NCBI GenBank assembly: GCA_015660915.1
Contig: JACTTZ010000009.1
Location: forward strand, 62,001-126,000
Length of the DNA: 64,000 nucleotides
Source of the DNA: Methanomicrobia archaeon
Lineage (GTDB): Archaea > Halobacteriota > Bog-38 > Methanoflorentales > Methanoflorentaceae
Reading direction: 5' to 3'
Shown here piece by piece: positions 1 through 7,428 of the stretch (position 1 is the stretch's first letter; each line of letters starts with the position of its first letter). Made by a program: the position numbers and the translations under genes. Below the pieces are notes generated by a model. It was not told the origin of the DNA. It saw nothing but the letters and a program-made list of their open reading frames with translations, and ran no database searches.

Positions 1-1248
1 TGGTCTCTCGATCCGACCCGTGAAATCCGCCTAGACTCTGATGATGCCTACGCAGCTGCATTCCGTGATATCTTCTCCGAAGCCGTCCGCTGTCGGCTCC
101 GGAGCGCTTTTCCCGTTGGGGCAGAGCTCAGCGGCGGCCTAGATTCCTCCTCGGTCGCCTGCGTTGCGCGACAGCACTTCGTAGGAGGTGGGGGGCCTCC
201 TCTCCCCGTATTTTCCCTCACCTTTGACTCGACCCCTGAGTGCGACGAGAGCGCTTATGCGAACGCCTTAGTCGCTCAAGGTGGAGTGGTGCCACATTGG
301 ATCCCCACTGGAGCCTTAAGTCCGTTCAAAGCGGTATTAAAGATCGTCTCCCAGCAAAATGAGGAGCTTACCGCTGCGCCTAACTTATACCTTTCACACG
401 CCAGTGCGGATATGGCCCAGCGTGCGGGCATCCGAGTCCTCTTAACCGGCCTCGACGGGGATACGACCGTGTATCACGCGCCTGAGTATTTTTTGGAGTT
501 GGCCCGCACCGGGCGGTGGAAGACACTTGCCGAAAACGTCTACGAGTTCTCAAAGCTCCGCGCCGATCTGACCACGTGGAAGGTCTTCAAAATGGGAGTC
601 CTTGCGCCCATCGCGCCGGGCCCGTTCCTCCGAGTGTGGCACCTCGTGCGGCGGCAGCACGCCCCCATACACGTCGATGCAGAGTGTATCAACCCTACAT
701 TTGCCCGTCGTGTCGGACTCGCTGCGCTTCAAGAGGCGCACAAGAAAATGCTAAAACCGGATAAGACCGTAAGAGAGGGACACTACCAGAGTCTCACAAG
801 TGACTACATCGAGCTCGCATTGGAGGAAAAAGACCGAATATCTGCTCCCTTTGGCATCGAGCTACGCCACCCGTTCTTTGACAAACGGCTAGTGGAGTTC
901 TGTCTCGCGCTGCCTGCCGAGCAGAAGATGCGGGGCGGGTGGACCCGCGTAGTGCTACGTCACGCGATGGACAAGCTTCTCCCGCGAGAGATTCAGTGGA
1001 GACCGAGCAAGTCAAACCTCGGTCCGGGTTTCGTGCGCAATCTAGCAACACACGACGGGGCCCTTATTGAAACGGTCTTGACGAACCCCCCGTACCACCT
1101 TGGGCAATTCGTTGACGTGTCCAAGCTGCGCCGTGTCTTTGAGCGCTTTAAGTGTCACCCTACAACGGGCGATGCGATGGTTCTATGGCGCGCTGTAAAC
1201 GTCGCGCTTTGGATTTCCGTAAGCCCCGCTCAATCGCCAACAGAGTGA
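1..1248 (+). CDS. Lasso peptide cyclase / asparagine synthase-like protein (5' end outside window)
   Basis: The reading frame is open from base 1, so the N-terminal part lies outside the window; about 415 C-terminal residues are visible. The segment SGGLDSSSVAC near residue 44 is the ATP-pyrophosphatase P-loop (SGGxDS) of the asparagine synthase C-terminal domain, and the later FGIELRHPFFDKRLVEFC stretch is typical of that fold. In lasso peptide systems this family adenylates an Asp or Glu side chain of the core peptide and closes the macrolactam ring. The lasso assignment rests on the precursor-like gene that starts 46 bases downstream on the same strand and on the B1/B2 pair near 20 kb. An ordinary amide-forming asparagine synthetase is the alternative; the N-terminal glutaminase domain that would help decide is not visible. 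Confidence 0.8.
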   Translation, partial: WSLDPTREIRLDSDDAYAAAFRDIFSEAVRCRLRSAFPVGAELSGGLDSSSVACVARQHFVGGGGPPLPVFSLTFDSTPECDESAYANALVAQGGVVPHWIPTGALSPFKAVLKIVSQQNEELTAAPNLYLSHASADMAQRAGIRVLLTGLDGDTTVYHAPEYFLELARTGRWKTLAENVYEFSKLRADLTTWKVFKMGVLAPIAPGPFLRVWHLVRRQHAPIHVDAECINPTFARRVGLAALQEAHKKMLKPDKTVREGHYQSLTSDYIELALEEKDRISAPFGIELRHPFFDKRLVEFCLALPAEQKMRGGWTRVVLRHAMDKLLPREIQWRPSKSNLGPGFVRNLATHDGALIETVLTNPPYHLGQFVDVSKLRRVFERFKCHPTTGDAMVLWRAVNVALWISVSPAQSPTE

Positions 1249-1294
1249 AAGCATAAGAGTTAAGTGCAGCAAGTGCCACTGCTTAGATTGTCAT

Positions 1295-1420
1295 ATGGAT
1301 AACGACAAACGCCTCTGGAGTACGCCGCATCTCGTGACGCTGGGGGATATCCAAACGCTGACGGAAAATGTGGAAGGAGACAGCCCAGCGGACGACCCGT
1401 ATGGGAGCTACCTCCCTTAG
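1295..1420 (+). CDS. Candidate lasso peptide precursor (41 aa)
   Basis: This small gene starts ATG at 1295, 46 bases after the cyclase stop, and ends TAG at 1418-1420. The leader carries the lasso recognition pattern: W8 (in the usual Tyr position), P11, L13, G17 (in LGDIQTLT) and T23. P11 to T23 is 12 residues, the spacing in known precursors, where Thr is at -2 of the cleavage site. Cleavage after E24 would release a 17-residue core running N25 to P41. Core position 9 is D33, giving a 9-residue ring between the N25 amine and the D33 side chain and an 8-residue tail ending in YGSYLP. Asn at core position 1 is less common than Gly. No strong ribosome binding site is seen; a weak AT-rich stretch (gcataaga) lies just after the cyclase stop. 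The product is predicted, not known. Confidence 0.72.
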   Translation: MDNDKRLWSTPHLVTLGDIQTLTENVEGDSPADDPYGSYLP

Positions 1421-1475
1421 AGTTCTGTCTCGAGCTGCCTGCAGAGCAGAAGATGCGGGGCGGGTGGACCTATAT
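1413..1475 (+). pseudogene. Short duplicated fragment of the lasso cyclase gene
   Basis: Bases from about 1415 to 1471 repeat bases about 895-951 inside the cyclase gene with only a few differences (both hold agaagatgcggggcgggtgg). The copy begins exactly at the stop codon of the precursor gene, is in the same orientation, and has no reading frame of its own. It looks like the scar of a duplication of the cyclase-precursor region or of recombination between two copies. Confidence 0.75.
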
Positions 1476-1575
1476 GTTGTGCCGTTTTGGCCCATTTTCT
1501 ATTTTGATGGCTCCGATTACGTTGCACGTGCTCAACAACGCGGTTGCCTTCCTCTTTGTGCGCTAGATGCCCGTC

Positions 1576-2436
1576 TCACTGCACGAGTTTCGCAATGAAA
1601 TCCCCGACATGGGCGCCCACCGATTCTGCAACTGGCGCGCACTTTACCCGCATCAAATAGGCGACTGGCTTAAAGGGATATTCAGAGAGCATTTCGTAAT
1701 TAGCCATCCCTTTAGCGATAATAAGCGAAGCACGGGGCAACATCTCTCTCAACTCAGCCGAGACCTCATCGAGTTTTATACCGATTGCGTTTGAACCCGT
1801 CGTGAGGACCCGATCGGCGACGTTGTCCAGCCCGGATTCCCACACGTCTTCGATCGTGGCGTCCGTGAGGATGGTTCCTCCGCGTACGACGAGGGTCACG
1901 CGTCCGCCGAGCTTGCGCAGCTGTTCTATGAGCAACCCGTCGTATACGATCTCTCCAACGTTATCGGCGACGTATATGACGTCCTTAATGAGCGGCTTTA
2001 TTGCGTCCGTATCATCGACGTCTAGCCCGTGCCGGTAGATCGTAGCGACTTCCTTTTCAAAATCATCAGTTGCTACTTCAAAACCGAGTACGCCAAAATC
2101 AAAGGTATTTCCAATAATCGCGGCGATGACGGCGCTACGAAAGGGATTGCTGCTCATTTCAATGATTGATCGAACCGTGGGCAAAAGTTTTACCGCGGTC
2201 TCGTTGGCGAGTTTTTTCACCTGGCGGTACGGATCGTCATCGCCAAGCACTCGGTACACCGCCCTGTGCATTTGAGTCGAAAGAAGCGCTATAGGGCCAT
2301 CAAATCCCGTGCTGCACATCGCTTTAACTGCCGCTTCCTCTGCTTTAAGCTGCGTCGCGAGATCATTCGTTGATAGCTTCGCTTCATACAGCACCCGTGA
2401 TATGAGACACGGGATACACTCGGGAAATACCTTCAT
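1576..2436 (-). CDS. ARMT1-like / DUF89 metal-dependent phosphatase
   Basis: A 286-residue protein of the DUF89 (ARMT1-like) family, metal-dependent phosphatases proposed to remove damaged phosphometabolites. The N-terminus has the CxxC of the archaeal subfamily (ECIPCL at residues 6-11). The central segment YVADNVGEIVYDGLLIEQL matches the conserved metal and substrate motif around the DN pair, and a GTILTDAT segment follows, as expected. Length is normal for the stand-alone archaeal form. The gene is divergent from thiL with 75 bases between the start codons, and a single two-way TATA-like box lies between them. The natural substrate cannot be told from sequence. Confidence 0.85.
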   Translation of the reverse strand: MKVFPECIPCLISRVLYEAKLSTNDLATQLKAEEAAVKAMCSTGFDGPIALLSTQMHRAVYRVLGDDDPYRQVKKLANETAVKLLPTVRSIIEMSSNPFRSAVIAAIIGNTFDFGVLGFEVATDDFEKEVATIYRHGLDVDDTDAIKPLIKDVIYVADNVGEIVYDGLLIEQLRKLGGRVTLVVRGGTILTDATIEDVWESGLDNVADRVLTTGSNAIGIKLDEVSAELREMLPRASLIIAKGMANYEMLSEYPFKPVAYLMRVKCAPVAESVGAHVGDFIAKLVQ

Positions 2437-2484
2437 ATGAATCGACCCAGGGGCGCACTGCGCAGAAGAGTAGAAGCGCTTATC

Positions 2485-2496
2485 GGGTATAAATGC
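2485..2496. promoter_or_regulatory. Shared TATA-like element between DUF89 and thiL
   Basis: The sequence gggtataaatgc reads as a TATA box in both directions (gcatttataccc on the minus strand). On the plus strand it sits about 25 bases before the ATG at 2512, which suggests a nearly leaderless thiL transcript. On the minus strand it would start a transcript about 28 bases before the DUF89 ATG at 2436. Confidence 0.5.
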
Positions 2497-2511
2497 TCAC
2501 GTGAGAAAGCG

Positions 2512-3486
2512 ATGAAAGTCGGCGAACTTGGTGAGCGGGCGCTAGTGAATCTGATGGCTGAGTTGATTGAATGCACGGCGGTGCTCTGTCCAGGGGCTGA
2601 CGATTGTTCGGCGATCGCGTACGGCGACCACTATTTGGTCGTCACAACCGACATGTTGCATAAGAAAACGCACTTTCCACGCGAGATGACCGGTTTTCAG
2701 GTCGGATGGATGGCCACCGCTGCGACCTTAAGTGATATTGCTGCGATGGGGGCTTCGCCCATCGGCGTGACGATGGCCGTCGGCATTCCCCGCGATACTG
2801 ACGTCGCTTTTGCGCTTGACGTTATGCGTGGCTGTAACGCGTGCTGCACGCAAAACGGAACCACGCTTCTCGCTGGCGACACCGATGAGCACGACGAGCT
2901 CACACTCGTTGGCACCGCCATAGGCAGCGTGCAGCAGGACAAGATGCTAACGCGGGCGGGGGCGACAGTCGGGGATGTTGTGTGTGTTACAGGGGAGCTA
3001 GGCCTCGCTGCCGCGGGCGTCAAAATGTTGCTCGAAAGCCGATTTGCAGACCATCGCCTGCGGGAACGTGCTCTTAAGAAACTATTCGAGCCTGAGCCGA
3101 GAATCGTCTACGGACAAGCGCTCGCCGATTCGGGTGCGGTAACCGCACTCATCGACACGAGTGACGGACTCAGTCTCTCCCTGTACGAGCTGTCAAAAGC
3201 AAGCAATTGCGGCTTTTATCTGCGAGCGGCTGATCTTCCTATAAGCGAGGAGGCAAAATCGGTGAGTCACGACCGATGGGAAGAATTGACGCTGGCCATA
3301 TACCGCGGTGGCGATTATGAGCTCTTGTTCACAGCGAGAGACGGGTTATTAGCTGCTATCCCGATTCCGTACACCATCATCGGCAAGGTCACGCAATCTG
3401 GAATGCAGCTCGAAGTCGATGGGGTCGTGCAGGAGCTTAAAGCCGAAGGGTACGAACACCTGACTGCTTCAGGACCGCGGGTGTAG
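2512..3486 (+). CDS. thiL: Thiamine-monophosphate kinase
   Basis: ThiL phosphorylates thiamine monophosphate to thiamine diphosphate using ATP, the last step of cofactor synthesis. The protein shows the family signatures in order: GADDCSAI (metal/ATP aspartates), TTDMLHKKTHF, ATLSDIAAMGA, GDTDEHDEL, the GDVVCVTGELG segment and, near the end, the IDTSDGLS and GGDYELLF motifs. The frame is open back to an ATG at 2437, but the ATG at 2512 is preferred: it gives the usual MKxxELGERALV start, lies about 25 bases after a TATA box, and avoids a basic extension without family support. This gives 324 residues, normal for ThiL. Its partner DUF89 gene is divergent. Confidence 0.92.
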   Translation: MKVGELGERALVNLMAELIECTAVLCPGADDCSAIAYGDHYLVVTTDMLHKKTHFPREMTGFQVGWMATAATLSDIAAMGASPIGVTMAVGIPRDTDVAFALDVMRGCNACCTQNGTTLLAGDTDEHDELTLVGTAIGSVQQDKMLTRAGATVGDVVCVTGELGLAAAGVKMLLESRFADHRLRERALKKLFEPEPRIVYGQALADSGAVTALIDTSDGLSLSLYELSKASNCGFYLRAADLPISEEAKSVSHDRWEELTLAIYRGGDYELLFTARDGLLAAIPIPYTIIGKVTQSGMQLEVDGVVQELKAEGYEHLTASGPRV

Positions 3487-3497
3487 TCGCGGGCTGG

Positions 3498-3989
3498 CTA
3501 TCTCAAGCGCGATGGGTTGCCGAAGACTTCAGAGGAGATGCCCAGACCCGTGCAGTTGTTATACAAAACTGATGAAAGCAGCCCTATGACCTCGCCCTTC
3601 TGCAGGATAGGAGCGCCGCTGTCCCCAGGTGAGGGCATATTCGCGCACGGAAATGCGAATCGGTTGAGGTTTCTTCCGGTGTCAATAACTCGACACGCGA
3701 TGCGCCGATCGTAAGTGATGAGCTCCGCTGGACCAAAACAGGCACGCCCGATTGCAGAGAGCGTTGCGTGCTGAGAGGAGACCTCAATAAGCGCCAGATC
3801 GTAGTCATTCAAGAGACGAACGACGGTGCTTTCGTACCCGTCAACAACGACTTTGGTGCCGACCGCACCGTTCCCGTAGCGGATAACGTGGCCTGCTGTA
3901 ATCGCGCACACGCGCTCATTGTACGGGATGATCGCACCAACCGTTCCGCGAATAGCTTTGCTTTTGACTAAGCACCCCTCTGCGATCAC
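3498..3989 (-). CDS. Trypsin-like serine protease domain protein
   Basis: A 163-residue protein with a complete chymotrypsin-fold triad: His in CAITAGHVI, Asp in YDLALIEV and Ser in PSPGDSGAPIL. The spacing is normal for a minimal S1-type domain, and no signal peptide or membrane segment is seen, so a cytoplasmic location is likely. It starts two bases after the stop of the nitrogenase-like gene on the same strand, so the two are almost certainly co-transcribed and probably coupled. The target is unknown; compact cytoplasmic proteases like this often trim a dedicated partner protein. Confidence 0.8.
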   Translation of the reverse strand: MIAEGCLVKSKAIRGTVGAIIPYNERVCAITAGHVIRYGNGAVGTKVVVDGYESTVVRLLNDYDLALIEVSSQHATLSAIGRACFGPAELITYDRRIACRVIDTGRNLNRFAFPCANMPSPGDSGAPILQKGEVIGLLSSVLYNNCTGLGISSEVFGNPSRLR

Positions 3990-3991
3990 GT

Positions 3992-5170
3992 CTATTCTTC
4001 ACCCCGCAGCCGTTTGAGGAGCGCATCGGCGCCGGCAAAACCGACAGTTTTTTCACTTCCGTGCATTATGTCGAGATGCGCGATGCCGAGATGCGACGCG
4101 ATCGGTTGCTCGAGCATCCCACCGAGGATGAGATCAATGTGCTGCGCTTTGCATCGCTCCAGGATGATCTCGTGTTCTGGAGCGATGAGTACCTCACATC
4201 GCTCACTAACGAGTCCGCTCAGTCGTGCGGCCGTGTTAACGTCAAAATCTGATACGACAAGGGCTGGTTCAACGCCGTACTCCTTAAGGAAGTTTGTAAC
4301 GGAAATTGCCCGCGTCGGACCACCGATCACCGCGACCCGTTTCCCCATTATTTCGGGAGCTTCGACGTGGTGCGTTGGCACTGTTGCGTCCAAATCCAGT
4401 GAGACACCAAGTGCATCGGCGACATGGGCGAGAAAGCGCGAGGTGGCTTCATAGCCAATAGGGAGCTCTTCTATAAGGTATGGCATATCGAACTGCTTCT
4501 CTAACTGCTCGGCAGCATCCCTACCGGTAGCTTCACAGAGGACCACGTTCAGGGCCGCCGAGGCCGTGTGCTCGATCTGACGCACGGTGGCACCTGCCGT
4601 GAGGACCGCGTTGACACGAACACCGATGAGCGCCAAGACGCGCTTGAGCTCTCTCAGATCAGGGCCTGCCCTCAACAGGCCGACCAGATTCACGGAAAGC
4701 TTGTCACGGGAGCGGGGGGGCTCAACGAGCGCTTCAACGAGTCGCCTGATCGTCTCGCTATAGCCAGATCGGTAATCGCCCTCAAAGCCACCAGAGTCTA
4801 TGCCTAGTACCTTTGCCTTCGTCTGGACTTCTTTTACGACGCTTTCAACGTCTTCACCGATGATGCTGGAAGCGCAGCACGAGAGCACGGCGATGAGGGC
4901 GGGGTCAAACTCATCATCCAGTTCAATGATCGCACTTTTGAGTTTCTCTCCGGCGCCAAAAATGACGTCTTTTTCATCCATGCAGGTCGAATAGACATTG
5001 GTCGTCTTGTCACCCCGCATGCCCAGGATGTAATTGATATGATAAACGCAGCCTTTCGGGCCGTGGACCAAAATGACGCTGTCTCTAATGTTGCTGATCG
5101 CCTTTATGGTGCCAAAGAGCTGACACGTGGCGCGAGGAATCTTAGCTGCACTCTTGAGCAAACCTGCCAC
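3992..5170 (-). CDS. Nitrogenase component 1-like protein (CfbD/NifD superfamily)
   Basis: A 392-residue protein of the oxidoreductase/nitrogenase component 1 superfamily. Conserved parts visible are VILVHGPKGCVYH (cluster-ligand Cys), a CMDEKDVIFG segment like that in CfbD, and LSCCASSIIGEDV. CfbD reduces and cyclises Ni-sirohydrochlorin a,c-diamide on the way to coenzyme F430, together with the NifH-like CfbC. The N-terminal part differs from the CfbD sequences I recall, so this may be another group IV homologue. No NifH/CfbC gene is in the window. The start codon is GTG at 5170, about 17 bases after the expected start of a transcript from the TATA box at 5209-5218. The next gene is a serine protease. 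Confidence 0.75.
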   Translation of the reverse strand: MAGLLKSAAKIPRATCQLFGTIKAISNIRDSVILVHGPKGCVYHINYILGMRGDKTTNVYSTCMDEKDVIFGAGEKLKSAIIELDDEFDPALIAVLSCCASSIIGEDVESVVKEVQTKAKVLGIDSGGFEGDYRSGYSETIRRLVEALVEPPRSRDKLSVNLVGLLRAGPDLRELKRVLALIGVRVNAVLTAGATVRQIEHTASAALNVVLCEATGRDAAEQLEKQFDMPYLIEELPIGYEATSRFLAHVADALGVSLDLDATVPTHHVEAPEIMGKRVAVIGGPTRAISVTNFLKEYGVEPALVVSDFDVNTAARLSGLVSERCEVLIAPEHEIILERCKAQHIDLILGGMLEQPIASHLGIAHLDIMHGSEKTVGFAGADALLKRLRGEE

Positions 5171-5208
5171 TCTCGCTGTATACTAGTATTACATGTACCC
5201 GACTCGTC

Positions 5209-5218
5209 GTATAAATAC
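5209..5218 (-). promoter_or_regulatory. TATA box for the nitrogenase-like gene
   Basis: On the minus strand the sequence gtatttatac lies about 40 bases before the GTG start at 5170. It has the form of an archaeal TATA box with a G/C-rich flank. Confidence 0.45.
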
Positions 5219-5477
5219 CGGACTTCGCTACGCGTAACTCAGCAGCATCAAAGCTACCACGAGCAGCTGTTAGCCACACCGTGTGCTTCCTGCACGATCC
5301 AAGCAGATCTCTTTCAGCGGCTGTCGGTGCTCGAAGTGGCGCTTGAGGCTCTTGAAACTCGCGAAAGCCGACGTCAAATACTTCTCTGAAAAAACTGCTT
5401 CGTGCTCATCGACGACCTTATGACTGGAAGAAGACCTCGATTTGCGTTTTTTATCGCGAAATAACTGAATTTCGAAA
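5219..5477. other. Non-coding stretch upstream of the zinc-ribbon gene
   Basis: No reading frame here has a plausible start, codon pattern or family. The stretch separates two divergent promoters. Confidence 0.4.
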
Positions 5478-5487
5478 AGTTTAAATG
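5478..5487 (+). promoter_or_regulatory. TATA box for the zinc-ribbon gene
   Basis: The sequence agtttaaatg, preceded by gaaa, resembles the Methanomicrobia TATA consensus. A transcript starting about 25 bases downstream would carry the ribosome binding site gaggggg ahead of the ATG at 5551. Confidence 0.45.
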
Positions 5488-5550
5488 CAAAGAGTCGTGT
5501 AAACGCGTAATCTACAGAAATTAAATCCCGCACGATGAGGGGGTCACGAC

Positions 5551-5706
5551 ATGACCGAGGCAGAAATGTTGATATGTACCCGCTGCGGCAAGCCGCTACG
5601 AATGAATCCTTTTAACGGCTACAGCCTATGCCCATTTTGCATCTCAAAGAATGAGCACAAGGCAAAGGATGAGGTTTGGTCCGTCGACAGCAAGGTTTCG
5701 AGCTAG
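5551..5706 (+). CDS. Small zinc-ribbon protein (51 aa)
   Basis: A 51-residue gene starting ATG at 5551 after a purine-rich ribosome binding site (gaggggg, 5537-5543) and ending TAG at 5706. Two CxxC knuckles, CTRCGK at residues 9-14 and CPFC at 27-30, are 14 residues apart and define a rubredoxin-like zinc ribbon. The rest is charged and short. Such proteins in archaea are often metal-binding or transcription accessory factors; nothing here fixes the role. Confidence 0.65.
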   Translation: MTEAEMLICTRCGKPLRMNPFNGYSLCPFCISKNEHKAKDEVWSVDSKVSS

Positions 5707-5996
5707 CATCAGCCAGTGGCCATAGGCAGTCTTACCTTTTTTAAGCAGCAGTCGCCCTAAGAGTGACTAACGAGCCACAAAGACGGATGAATGGCTAGAG
5801 CCCGGTGAATTCTCCTAACACGACGCTTCTTCGCCAAACAAATAAACAAAGCTTGTGGAGACAGCGTTATTTTCTTTGAGTTAAGATAGGCACAGTCAAT
5901 AGGCTTTGCTATTAAGCGCCGCATGAAATTAACGCAACAGTAATAAGCGCGGCTTTCAGTTCTCGTCATGAAACGTCGTTCACGAGACCTCAGGAT
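5707..5996. other. Intergenic stretch before the iron-sulfur flavoprotein gene
   Basis: About 290 bases with no supported gene. A long minus-strand frame that crosses it and the next gene is a shadow of the flavoprotein. An aaggagggg ribosome binding site lies at its right end (5997-6005). Confidence 0.4.
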
Positions 5997-6005
5997 AAGG
6001 AGGGG

Positions 6006-6587
6006 ATTTCGATAAAGGTTATAGCTTTTAACGGCAGTGCGCGCAAGGATGGCAACACAGCCATTCTTATTAAGCAGGTGCTTGGCGAACTCGAAAAAGA
6101 GGGCATAGAGACCGAACTGATTCAGCTCGCAGGAACACAGGTCCAGGGTTGCATCGCGTGTTCGGAGTGTTTCGAGACGCTCGATCAGCGCTGTGTCGTA
6201 ACTAACGATTCGGTAAACGACTACATCGCCAAGATGCTCGAAGCAGACGGGATCATCTTGGGTTCGCCAACGTACTTCGCTGACCTCACGCCCGAACTCA
6301 AAGCGCTTATTGACCGCGCTGGCATGGTAGCTCGCGCAAACGGCGACATGTTCAAGCGCAAAGTTGGGGCTGCAGTCGTAACGATGCGACGCGCTGGCGC
6401 CATTCACACCTTCGACTCGATCAATCATTTCTTCTTCATCGGTCAAATGATCGTTCCCGGTTCGAGTTACTGGAATATCGGTATCGGCCATGCCATTGGC
6501 GAAGTGCAAAATGATGCTGAGGGTATGGCCACGATGACCACCCTTGGCAAGAACATGGCGTGGCTCCTTAAGAAGCTGCACGCGTGA
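6006..6587 (+). CDS. Iron-sulfur flavoprotein (Isf-like NADPH-dependent FMN reductase family)
   Basis: The protein has the flavodoxin-like FMN site [10 protein letters not shown] near its start and then GCIACSECF...RC, a CX2CX2CX7C arrangement. This is the compact 4Fe-4S motif of archaeal iron-sulfur flavoproteins (Isf), which pass electrons between ferredoxin, FMN and oxygen or other acceptors. The later [19 protein letters not shown] segment is a family hallmark. The first in-frame GTG (6078) would remove the FMN site. Homology requires a start at or near 6006-6012, where only ATT or ATA is available after a strong aaggagggg site, so a non-canonical start or a base change is likely. A second flavodoxin follows 35 bases later. 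Confidence 0.82.
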   Translation: MSIKVIAFNGSARKDGNTAILIKQVLGELEKEGIETELIQLAGTQVQGCIACSECFETLDQRCVVTNDSVNDYIAKMLEADGIILGSPTYFADLTPELKALIDRAGMVARANGDMFKRKVGAAVVTMRRAGAIHTFDSINHFFFIGQMIVPGSSYWNIGIGHAIGEVQNDAEGMATMTTLGKNMAWLLKKLHA

Positions 6588-6622
6588 TTGCTTGAACTCA
6601 TGTGGACAGTGTAACAGGCAGT

Positions 6623-7144
6623 ATGGCTCGCATTCTAATCATTTACGACACGCGATACGGCTCTACGAAAACCGTTGCGCGGTGGATAGCTGAAGGGGCA
6701 GCGAGCAAAGGACACGTCGACGTGGTTGTACGGAACGTCGCCGAAGCTGATCTGCGCGGTTTCGACTTCATCGTGATCGGCTCTCCGATTTACGAAGAGC
6801 ATCCGCTGCCTAGTGTAGTGAGCTTCCTTGCCGCGAACCGCGATCAATTAAACGACAAAGACGTGGCGCTTTTCGTTGTCTGCGTCGACTATGGGGCAGT
6901 GCCTAAAGAGGAGCTCGTGCATCGGTACGTGGCAGACTTGCAAGCGCGCGCTGAAGGGCGCGTTCGAGCAATCGAGGTGTTTGGGGGATATCTCGACGTT
7001 GACAAGCTCTCCGACACGGACAGGAAGCTCATAAAGGATTTTGCTAAACTTATGGGGGTACCGATGACGCAAGTCAACAAGCTTGATGAGCGGAGCGCGC
7101 GCAAATTCGGAGCCCACATTGCTCACCTGCTGGAGCAGCCTTAG
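6623..7144 (+). CDS. Flavodoxin-domain protein
   Basis: A flavodoxin of about 173 residues. The FMN phosphate loop DTRYGSTKTVA is at the N-terminus, FDFIVIGSPIYEEHP supplies the second FMN loop, and the C-terminal half (VDKLSDTDRKLIKDFAKLMG) resembles HemG-type, protoporphyrinogen-oxidase-like flavodoxins. ATG 6623 is chosen because it puts the first beta strand (ARILIIYD) at the start; an upstream GTG at 6602 is possible. It lies 35 bases after the iron-sulfur flavoprotein gene and probably shares its transcript, suggesting a small electron-transfer pair. Confidence 0.85.
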   Translation: MARILIIYDTRYGSTKTVARWIAEGAASKGHVDVVVRNVAEADLRGFDFIVIGSPIYEEHPLPSVVSFLAANRDQLNDKDVALFVVCVDYGAVPKEELVHRYVADLQARAEGRVRAIEVFGGYLDVDKLSDTDRKLIKDFAKLMGVPMTQVNKLDERSARKFGAHIAHLLEQP

Positions 7145-7428
7145 CTGTTGAGTGACTGGATCAACTCCTTCCAGAATGATACGCTCACTAAGCATTGATG
7201 CCGAAGTAGTTTCGGCGGCTCGAGCCGGTCCAGTCGGAAGATGATAGTGGGGCTGATTATGAACAAAGTGCCAATCGTCTGGCAAAATGAGCCCCTCAGA
7301 CTCACGGCGCAGCTGCTATTTCCATAACGAACAGTGTGGCACGAACACAATCAAAGAGAATATCTGCTCTGAAACCATTCAAACCACGGCCAAAGCGCGC
7401 CATCGCGAAAACGTCCTCAAAAGAAAAC

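Noticed and set aside
5757-6581. Long minus-strand reading frame (274 codons)
   Set aside because: It lies opposite the iron-sulfur flavoprotein gene, which has clear motifs; the minus frame has none.
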